Shown piece by piece: positions 48,001 to 60,000 of a stretch of DNA of 64,000 bases. This stretch comes from Onthophagus taurus (taxonomy: Eukaryota > Arthropoda > Insecta > Coleoptera > Scarabaeidae). Both the position numbers and the translations under genes were made by a program. The notes below the pieces were generated by a model. The model ran no database searches and was not told the DNA's origin. It was given only the letters and a program-made list of their open reading frames with translations. The number at the start of each line of letters is the position of its first letter. The first letter of the stretch is position 1. The stretch is taken from positions 5,091,501 to 5,155,500 of the forward strand of contig NC_091966.1 of NCBI RefSeq assembly GCF_036711975.1, in the 5' to 3' direction.

Positions 48001-51000
48001 TTTGAGGTTATAATTATAGAGTTACATCCCTTAGAAGCAAGGTCTATAGAACATAAGGTTACCCAATACCGATTCTCCTCTGAGAGGCAAGGTGGGTCAG
48101 TGACGTAGCTGGTTCTATGAACAACAGAACACGATGCGAGGTATAAATATTTTATATAGACTGTACCACAGTATAGGCTATCTTTTATTCTGACTGTATC
48201 GAACCATTGACGTCAATTTGCGGGGTAATAATCGATACTACAGAGGCATTGGGAATGAGGTAACCTTATGTTCTATAAACCTTGCCTTAGAAGAACAGAC
48301 GTACTTTTTCAACGTGGCCATTTGAATTGTACAGCAGACATATTAAACTAATGCTATCTCTTTCTAACACACATTACGCTCTAGCGGTTTGTGAACTACG
48401 TATGGCATTTGTAAGAGCGGAAAACGATGATTTACTGCCAGCTCTCGTGGCGCCTACTATAACAGCAGCGATAATGACAGAAGAATAATTGCTAGACTCT
48501 TGCATTACACAAGAAAAGATATTGATAAATTGACATGAACGTAACCTAACAGATATATACGCAAACAAATCGACCATACCATAATGAACGTAAGGACTTG
48601 AAGAAGGGTAAAGTGCGACTCAGACTACCTTCTAGTATGCGCACGATATAGGTGGTGAATATTAAACAAATCCAAAACAAAAGTAGCAGGGAACCGAAAA
48701 TTAATGTCGACAGGCTGAAGGAACAAACGGAAAGGATAAAATATCAACAGGCGATACAGAGGAAATTGCAAGCAGGAATGGAGAAAGAACCCAATATAGG
48801 GACTATAAAGAATGAATGGAAGCAGTGAATGGAGTGGCAGAAGCCATATTGGGACAAAAACCGAGATGCAGGAGAAACGGCTGGTTGAGGATTGTCGCGA
48901 AGTGATAGAAAGGAGAAACGAAGTTAGAATCAAATATATACGGAGACCAATTAGACCCAAATAAAATATGTATCAGGAACTGAGAATACAAGCCAACGAG
49001 ATTCTGAAAAATGATGAAAAAAAAAATAAAAATATGAATGACATCATATTAAAGGCAAAGTAGATTTTAAAGACGATGGTTCGAGGAATCCATTACTTCA
49101 AAGAAGGGTACAGGCCAAAAATTTCACTCTGTCAAGGAGACGTATTAGCGAATGAACTATTAAATAGGATAGACAAGTTTGATCTGAATATATACTACAA
49201 AATAAAGTAGAGACCAGATATGCTATGGAACCACTATCTTTGGAAGACATCACGAAAGTACTGAGATCTAGAAAGAACGGAAGAGCGTCAGGAAGAAACA
49301 ACTTCCCAGAAGAACTCTTCAAGTATAGAAGAGACTCAATTGCAAAAAGTACACAGTCTAATAAATAAAATGTTAGTTGGCTAGCAGATATCAAGAATGG
49401 AAAACAAGTGTGATATGTCCAATACACAAAACGGGAGATAGACTACTATGTGAAAATTATACAGACATATCAAAGCCTACAAAGTATTCACAAACATCGT
49501 TAAAGACAAATTGGAACCTTTGGCAGAGAGAACATCGAGACTGGGCGATCATAAACTGATCAGATATTCAGATAAATTCCGGGAATACGACATAGACATA
49601 TTATTACATCAACTTCAAAAAAGCTTACGATAACATACAAGTATATTTCAATCAATATTATTATACTTCGACATTCTACCAAAACTAGTTAGAATGATAA
49701 CCATAACAATGAGTAATACAACAAGTAGAGCGAAGATTTGTAGGAAAGACGGAGAAACAAAAAAAATTTGAAGCCACACAAAGCCTGATACAGGGACATG
49801 AGGTGGCACCCATGTTTGTAAGTTGTCCCTAGAAAGACCAGCCAGGATATAGGATCGACTTTATTAAGCCGCTCACACCAAATCATAGGGTATATAGACC
49901 ACATCAACCTAATTCACTAACTAATTCACGGAACTTCAAAGCTCCTTGTACAGAACAAGAAACCACGAAATCAAATAGGACGAAATATCAAAATAGACGA
50001 ATACATCTCTGAAGTGGTACAAGAGTTCACATACTTAGGATCTAACATGTCACATGACAATGACAGAGCACTTACACACAGAAACGCAGAGAAACTGGAT
50101 ACACTAGAGTTTTAGTCTAAACGTCTGGTTAGGTATCGTAGGGGGTAGATTGATTTCCTGGATTCGAAGACATAAACCTTTGGTTTATGCAGAACTAGAA
50201 ACTGTGTAAATTGTTAAATGCTTAACATGGGCAGGGCATGTCCAGAGGATGCTAGATGGAGAGGAGCACCAAAGAAGATACTTCAAGGCCAACCTGGAGG
50301 TAGGAAACCCATTACACGATTTTGTTGGTGAGATTGGAAGGATGCCAGGAACATGTTAGGAGCTGCTAACTGGAAAAGAGCATCAGAAAACAGAAATGGA
50401 TGGAAGAGGAAAATTGAGGAGGTCAAAGATCGAATTGGGCTACACCGCCATTAGATAGAAATAATGATAATTTCATAACAAATCATATATTTAAAAACAA
50501 AAGATAGTTTATTTATTAATAAAGTGCAGAATTATAATTTAAATTAGAAACGGGAAATATTCTATCGATAAGACCATAAATAAACACTCTAATATTATTT
50601 AAAGTTTCAGTTAATATTCCATTCGAAGCAACATCCCAATTCAAAAATAATCTTTCAAAAATCGATTTTAAAGTTGAATTTAAACTCTCAAATAATCCAT
50701 TTATTATTCCACCGGGTGAAACGTTATTGATATCATTGTTTGGATTTTGTGCAAAAATAATTGCAACAAACTAAAAATTAATTAATTTAAAAAAAAAATT
50801 TTAATTAAAGAAATTAATTAATTTCACTTACGGTTAATATCAAAACAAATAATTTAATTTGAACCATTTTAAACGCTTATTCAAAACAAAGAAACAAATC
50901 TAAATAATTTTTTTGTTGAAAAACATGATCTTTTATATTAGAACTAAAATAAACATTATTATCACACCTTAAACAAGATTTGGTTCATGGAAAAGCCATT

Positions 51001-54000
51001 TTGCAAGGTTTTACTATAGCTTTTATTATTTATACATTTTAATGATGAAAAATAAAGATAAAATTTAATATTTTCCATGTAAAATTTTATTGCAACATGA
51101 TTAACAAAAATAAATTTAAATTAACACAAATTTAAATGGGAATTCCTTCAATAGGAGTCACCGAACCGATTGTCGAAGACACAGGGAACATTGAATCGAT
51201 AACATTAAAAACACTATCTCGTAAGTTTATCAAAATTTCCGTTAAGAAACCTCCTGTAGATTCATTTATATTCGTTAGGAAAGTATTGATAATAGTTCTT
51301 AGAGCGGCATTAATGGTGCTGTAAAAGCTAGCAATAACTCCACCGAATATATCGTTTATTCCACCATCTGTAACTTGACGTTTCGAAATTTGATGTGATT
51401 TTGGTTGAACTTCCTTGATGTTATCGCTTTGAAATTGTTTAAGAATATTTAAAATCCCGATTAATTTAATTTTTATGTTTTCCGATGCGTTTGTAAGATT
51501 TTTCTCTTCGTCCTGAACTAAATTTTCGTTCAATGGCAACGAGAAAGTTTTAGATATCACTAGAAACTAATCAAAAATTATTTTTGATTTCAAAAAGTAT
51601 TTAGTTACTTACAGAAATTAATAGAAAGATTAATTTAGCCATTTTTTCAGAAATAATATAAACTCGATTTTAATTCTAATCTTTGCAATTATCTTCTTCT
51701 TACTAAAACCGGGATAATAAAACATTTTTGCTTTATATGGTTTATAAATTTTTAGGTAAATAATTAAATTGTGTCTTTTTTTAGAGTGACGTTCTATGTT
51801 GATAAAGGGATAAGGAATCTATTGTATTCATGTTTATGTCATTTTCAGTAGAAAAATATGTTAGGCGGAAAAATTGTGTATGTAATAGTATAACTACTAC
51901 TTATTTTATTACGTCAAGTTCTTAGATTTTGATATTTTCAACATTCGCTTCTATGTAAACGTACCTTTCTTAAATTTGGATTTAATTTAATTATATACTG
52001 CAAATTGGCGAATTATATAACATTTTTCGAAATAAATGCATATTTTCAATATTTTAAGTTTCTATATAGTTTTTAATAAGTTCCAGTGTGCAACAAATAA
52101 GTGTCAGGCGAGAAAATATTCTCAGTAGAACAGCATCTAGCAAGTTTAAAACACATAGAACTGGAGAAAAGATATATCCAAGTCAAAAGATGTTCAATTT
52201 GCAAAAGCTCTATGTAGCGCACTAATTTCCGTTGATTGACCTCTAGCTAAAATGCGCAACAAAAAATTAGTATTGTTCCTAGAATTATACACAGAGTACA
52301 AAGTACCATCGGAAAGTAGTCTTCGCATACAGAAATGCATAAACGATTACTTCTTGAGGATTTTAATTGACGAAACAACAGATGCAACAGGAAGATGTGG
52401 CTAAACAACAATTTTTGTTTCGTGCTTGATAAAGCGAATCATATCACTATCGCAAGGCTTTTCGATGTTTCTATTAAGATTTTGGGTGGGACTTTCAACA
52501 GAGACATGATTTTATTCTTTGTATCAGATGCTGCTCCCTACATGGTAAAAGCAGCTCAGGCCATACAAACTTTTTATCCAAAAGTGACACACTTAACTTG
52601 TCTTGCACACGGACATCATCGAGTTTGTGAGCACATTCGAGACATGTACGTACACTAACGTCGACCGGCTTATAGCCATTGTGAAAAAAGGATATTTAAA
52701 AGCGCTATCAAGAGTAGCAATTTTTGTGGAGTACATGGATTGAAGCTACCATGCCACTAACTTCTAAAAACTTGGGAATGTGTTTGATGCATTAGATGAA
52801 GACGACACTGCGCCAATGAAAATTCCAGAAAAAAAAGACCTACTAAATGACAATACAATAAAATCAGACTTTAGAAACATCTGGGCTACCGCTTTCTACG
52901 TAGGTTGATGTAGTGACACAAGCTCAGGACTTAATTAATGGCATAAAAACTGCAGCTGCTAACTTAGTTTTTCAATAACAATAAATAAATTGTTAGTGAA
53001 GCACTGGCATTTAAATTTGCACCTGTAAGTTCAGTGGCAGTAGAACGAAGTTTTGTAATGTATAAGTGAGATGTTTGTCATTTATTGTAATCAAAATTTA
53101 AGCTAAATCTGTTTGTTTTATTTTCTATTTGTCTATTTATATTATAAGTCGAACTAATAAATATCTCGTGTAGGTATATAAATAGAAATCATTTTTCATT
53201 TACTTTGTTTAACTTCACCTACAGACTTAAAAGATATCCATATTTTAATATTTAATTCTAATTTTTTGTAGCATATTTTTGAACATTTTGTAAGCGCTTA
53301 AACTAACATTTTTTAGCATATTTTAGGTTGCCCCAGTTATCACCATTCAATTTAATCGACCACAACCCAATCACATCTTCATCTATCCCAACATAACCTC
53401 AGTTTCACTTTCATTCACTCCAATCCAGCCCCAATCTCAACTTCAACCTACCCAACTCAAAATCACAACCACCAAAGAAAACTCACAACTTCATCTGGTT
53501 CAAGACGTTCTTTCTACAATCAAACCTAAAACTTAAATCCAAATCTTCACCCAATAAATAACTTCTATACGATATTTCAACTCAATTTCTTTAAATCCAT
53601 AGAATTTTAACCTAATCCCATCTTATCTCTCAAGCCAATCGCAACCACATCTTTACCTAACCAATTCCAATCTCGTCTCCAGACAACCCAACCCAAATAA
53701 AGCCTCGTCTCCGTTCAACTCAATCAAACACTATCTTCATCCTACTCCATCAAGAAAGCAATTTGAAATTCCATTCTATCCAACTCAACTTAAACAGATA
53801 CTTTATGCATATCGTCATTCACTCGCACATCATCTCCATCAAACCCAACTAAAACCTTATTTCCATATAAACCAGCGAAAGCTTATCTCTATCCCGACGC
53901 AACACCAAACTTATTTCTATACGGTTCTATACAACATTCTGGTTGAGCCGTGCGTCTATTTACAAAATGTTTGATGTTTCGTATGCCATGTTGCAAACTT

Positions 54001-57000
54001 CTTCAGAAACAAGTTCGAAGTCAATCGTCAAACACTTTTTCAAAAAACGGACCGCCCAACTCAAAAGTATCTAGTTCTAGGTCTAGTATTAGTCCAAACC
54101 GCATCTTCTTCCAACTTGATCTCAATCTTGCAACTTCATCTACAATCTTCAAGCCAATCGCATTTCTATCCACCCTAACATAACTCCAACTTTATCACGT
54201 CCCTGAACGTTCCAAATACCATCAAACCTAAATCCAAACTTTCATTCAATTAATCAGTCAATAATGATCAACATGTGTTGCTACACAACTGAACAACATG
54301 CTCATCTCCAATCCTAAATCACATTTCTACCATACACTACCCCACTCATCTCTCAACTCCATCCAACTCTACCTCGTCTTCAGCCAGTGCATCTCAATCT
54401 ATTCAACTAAATTTCAAGCTTATCATCAAGAAACACAACTAGAATCTTGTCCATCCTCTAATCCAATTCTCCAATCATCTCCATCCAACCCTGTTTACTG
54501 CCTCAGCCCATATCTAAATACAAATTTAAGGCAAACTTTTAAACCAGCGTAACACAAACAAAACCTCGTCTTCGTTCAAATCAAATCTCTGTCCAACTCC
54601 AACAAAGCTTATTCTCATCTATCTCAACCTCATCAAACTCAATTTTATCTTCGCCAACCTCAACACAACTCAACGTCACATCCAGCTAACTCAACTCAAA
54701 CCTCATCTCCATCCAACTCTATTTCATCTTAATCCATCTCAATCCAAACCTAATCTTTATCCAACTTAATTCCAAGGATATTTTCAACAAATGCTATTAT
54801 AATTTCAGCCAGCATAGCACAAATAAAACATAGTTTCAATTCAAGTCAATCCAATACAATTTCAGGTTCATCTCTGTCCAACTGAAAATAAGCCTTATCT
54901 TCATCTACTTTGACCTCAACCTTATCCAACTCAATCGCATCTCCACCAACCCTAACACAACTCAACATCCACTCGAACTAAGCCAACCACAAATTCATAC
55001 CCATCCAATCTAACTCAACCTCAGCATTAACTACATCCACTTCAGAACGTCCAGCTATCATCAAATTCCAAACTTAAATTCACATGAACTTTCAATTAAT
55101 CAATAATTTTCAATTGCACAACATCCTTAACAGCCTCATCATCCAACATGTCTTATATCCAGTCCAACCCAACGCAGACATCACCTTTATCCATTTCGAC
55201 CTCAATCTCAACCTAATCCAACCTCATCTTCAACCACTAGAACAGATGCAAATCTTGAGCAGCAAGTCATTTATAAACTTCAAATGTGGAAAATATAGGG
55301 TCCCAGAATTACTAATTAGTGAATTTGTACAAAATTATTCAATAAGCTAAACATATTAGAAGCATTTTTTATTTATCACATTACAATATCTTTATAAAAT
55401 ATATCTCAATTAACTTAAACCAACGCATTAGCAGTAAAATAAAAATTATGAACGACCTCTGTAATCAATCCATAATTCATCTTATACTGATACCTTGCAA
55501 ACATTTTAAACATCGCACTCAAAAATACATTATCCGGATACATTCGTACAGCCACATCATTTAATTTATCATAAAATAACAAATTCAGATTATTCAAATC
55601 TATCCTTAAAGTTCCATCTTTAGCCAAAACCAAATCCGAACCCAACTTAGAATTTATCGAAACCGCAAAGAATGGCAAATTCATTTTTAACAATCCCGCC
55701 GCAAATGGAATTTGATATTCGGGAACTTGAAACACTTTCATGATTTCATCAAAAATCATCTTACTTATTTCTTGTTGACTTTTTCCTTCGAATGAATTAA
55801 TAATTGTTGGAACATCGATTGTTGTATTCGATAAAATTCCTAATAAATAACTTTTAATTACTTCTTGTTCATCATTTCCGGTGAGATTTAAAGTTGTTGA
55901 ACGATTTTGAAGATTGATGATTCCCAAATTAATCATTGCTTTGATTATTGATTGTAATGAAGATGGCAATCGTGGAAGAATCGCGTCGACTAAAAGTGTT
56001 AAAGTTGCTGGTGGTAATTTTTTATTTTTGTAAATATAATCGATTACGAGAATTCCATCTGATAAAATTTCATCGTTTAAATTTAAAAGAAATAAAACGT
56101 TCATTGGGTTTATGTTAAAATGGTTTAAAATATTTTTGATCGGTGATATGATTATTTCGGTTATCGGTGTAAATGATATTAAATCATAAATATCGGTTTC
56201 TAATAAATACAGTTCGTTGCAAATATTTTTGTAATTAATTTGGCAAGTTTTAGTTGATGGGTTAAATCCTTGTCCATCAGGACAAGTTAATTCTTTAATT
56301 TCTAAGTTACCACTTTCGGTTGAGGTAAAACATTCGTAATATTTTAAACAATTCCTTGTATTTGGTAAAAATCCGTTTGTTGTACATCTTGTTTTACAAA
56401 TTTGTTTATCCAAGTCGAAAATTTCAGATTCTTTGCAAGCTTTTATAGAAAATTTACTTGAAATGCAAGAATAATAAATCGAAGAATCTCCCGGATATAA
56501 ACTTATTGAATCTTGCAACCCACACGTTGGTAAAACAACACAATCTTCATCACTTAATTTTAAAATACATTTTCCGTATGTTTGTTTGTAAACGTAGTTT
56601 TGTGCGCACAAAAAATCTTCGGATTTTAAATCAACAGAACATTTATGAAATAACCCACAATCTTTTGTGTGTGGTAATAAACCCTCCCGAAGACAATTAA
56701 ACCGCGAAATAGATGCACAGCCATCAAATGGGGTCGAAGTACATTTATCAGTGGAAGGGTCGCAATAAATATTTGCTTCCCCAGTTAACCCACTTCCACA
56801 TATTTCCGTTGTCCAATGTGTTAATCCGAAGAAATTTATACATTGTTTTCGCGAATAACAATCGTAACAAGATAATCCGGCGTATTCACAATTCGGTTTT
56901 GAAAAACCATCAATTTGTTGGACCTATAATTTATTATTAATCAATAAATTAATGATTTATAATTTTGTTGTACTTACAGCGAGAAGCAATAAAATAAATA

Positions 57001-60000
57001 GCATTTTTAAAACATAAAACGTGTATACTGAATTGTTCTCATAAAATAACTAGGTTGGTGTCAAATCCATTTTTCTTATCTCATATTTTTTGTTTGCCAA
57101 GGAAGGTTTTTGGAATTGTTAAGGTGAAGGTTTTTGAATTATTATGTTATTGTGTGTGAGTTTAACATTGTAAACTACGTAGATTATAATGTAAATAATT
57201 TGTCATTCATCTAATTAATTCTATTCATATTTCGTAGACAATTTTAATTATTATGTAGAGTTTCAATTTTTATCAATTCATTATCAAATTATTCTCCACT
57301 GATTTTTATTGGAAAAATAGTGTATGTTTTGGAATGAAAATACGAACTCAATCCAAAATCAGTCCATAACATGAGCAACCTATAGCGCCATCTATCATTC
57401 ACTAGAAGCATTAGAACTCATAACAATTTTGAATTTAGAGATAAGGTAACAGCAGAAAGACAGATTCAAAGAAATGATTCATTCCAACACAATCTGTTAC
57501 GATTGTAGTCCACAATACACAGCACACTCCACATACAATGGAGTTTATCTATTGTACCTTAAGGTCATATTCAATAAATCTGGTGTTTACACTCTTAGAA
57601 GGTTGCGAAATCTGTTAGCTGTACTGGTTTCTTGAAGATACTTCATCTTGCTTTGATCATTTTGATCGGTTATGATTTCGTGACGTGCTGGCGGTTGTCC
57701 ATCATAATGCCGTTTCCTCTGCTAATAAATCTGTGCTCTTTTCTCCGATTATTTCGGTTCGGTATTCGTAACACCAGTTATTGGTGTATATCCTGAGGGG
57801 GGTTAAATTCATAATATGGATTCCATTGACTGTTTTGATTTTCTGGAGGTTAAAGAGGTTATTGATGGTGTAACCGCGAAACCTGTATGGTTAATATTTA
57901 ATATGTCACTGCGCTATGGCATCTTTCCTTCTGTATGGAAACAGTCTGAAATTACTGTTATTTTTAAGTCTGGCGATCGAAGTCTTGTAAACAACTATCG
58001 CCCTAGGTAGCATCCACCTGGATATTTTATATCGATTTCAGCAAAGCTTTTGATAAGGTTGATCACAATTTAGTACTCTTAAAACTGGAACGCATAGGAG
58101 TCGCGGGTATCTTGTTTTTGCCTCTTATATCTTCAATCGGACTCAGGTAGTCATGTTTGGTGGGCACTCGCCTGACCATATTGTTATGACTTCTTGGTAC
58201 TTCAAGACAGACATTTGGGACCACTTTTGTTTATAATCTACATAGGAGATATAGCTAAATCTTTTCCTAACTCCAGATATCTCATGTATACTGATGGCTT
58301 TAAATTTTTTTCTCCAATTAGTAATCTCTCGGATTGCATTACCATTCAAACCGACCTGAATAATTTTATGACTACTGCGAAAATAATAATTACATTTAAA
58401 TATATCGAAATGTCATAACAATTCATTAAATTCGATTATGAGCGCAGGTCTAGTGTACTGCATAACGTCGATTCTATTAAAGACTTGATGAAGTTGTGGC
58501 TAGAGCTAATAAGATGCCGGGATTCGCATTGCTTATAATTTCTATGTATAATGCCTTTGTAAACAGTATTTTATGTTTCGGAATCCTCATTATGATATTT
58601 ATGTTAATAGAATAGAGTGAGTTCAGATTAGGTTTCTGAAATACCTTTCCTATCGATTTCGTCATCCTTATACAGATTATTTATTTGTCTGCCAAATCTA
58701 TCATATGCCCATGCTTCAGCAACGTAGATATTGTAGTGATGTTTGCTTCTTGCTTAGGTTAGTCAATGGTTATTGCGACTCCCCATATCTTCTCTAAAGA
58801 ATTGACTTGCATGTTCCTCCTCATCGGTTACGATGTGATTTTTTATTTTACGCACCAACAGCTCGAATCAGTTCTTATAAAAATTCTCAAATCGTACGGA
58901 TGGAAAGAGCAGTAGATTGCCTTAGGTTGGACATACTTGCCCTCACGCCAATCAATTTTACACGTGTTATTCGAAGCGAATTCATATTGGAATAAATGGA
59001 AAAGGCGTTTCCAACACCGTTGGAAGTTGCATATGGAGGGGTCTCAACGCAGGAGGATTAAAGATATATAGAAACTCCTTTGGTGATCACGCAGTGAAGC
59101 CCCATTTGTTGACAAAGGACTTTACCTAAACCTTATATCTTAGGTTCAACGGTGCAATCAGAGTTTCTTGGCAGGCAAGCCAATAAACGTTATGATAATG
59201 TCAGGACTATTGTAAATCTACTTCCAGTGAGAAAAATATTGCAATGTAGGATGCTCAGGAATCAAATGTGTCCTTGATAATTCCTTCCACGTGATGTCCA
59301 CCTGCTGAAATATTTGCGATAAAGTTATCATCCTGTAATCTGACATATGAGCATTTTCAATCGAAAGAAGTGATCAAATCGATTTAATTTTAACGCATCG
59401 TATTTTACCACTTTTATTCTCTCTCTTTACAGCTCTACAGCCCATATTGAGCCTTGGCCTCCCTCAACCTTTGCCTCTAATTTTCCCTATCTTTGGCCCC
59501 TTTTTTCCAGTTTCTGCCCCTGATAATCTCTTTGGCGTCCCAGTCAAATACAGTATCTTTCTTTAAAAATATTTACAATTTCTGCCGAGTTCCGAATGAA
59601 CGTCCATGATTCACTACCATAACTTATAATTCTAATGATTGTTTTATATAAACGAATTTTAGTGTCTCAGTATTCGGTAAAATGGAACTCCTTCTGCCAT
59701 TTTATTCCTCTGCATGCGTCTTGATAATTTCACCTCAAGGTATGCAAAAAGTGGCACCTGGTTTTTGAACCCGGTTATTTTAGCATTCTTTTCATTATGT
59801 TTATAGTTGACATATTTCGGATTTAATGATTAATAGACCTGAACTTATCACTTACTTGTTCCTTATCTGTTAGTCAGGTACAACAGGGTGGGTGCCAACT
59901 CATCTCCTTGTTTCAGACAATATGGGATCCAAAAGAGTATATGTAAACATGCTACACTACATCTCTTATAGTCTGTATAAGCTGTATCAGTTTAGCTGGG

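Noticed and set aside
48625..49427. Minus-strand frames of 60-110 codons
   Set aside because: Antisense to RTE coding sequence; hydrophobic composition is a by-product.
54298..55350. Two plus-strand frames of 84 and 88 codons
   Set aside because: Low-complexity translation of the G-poor repeat tract; no conserved features.
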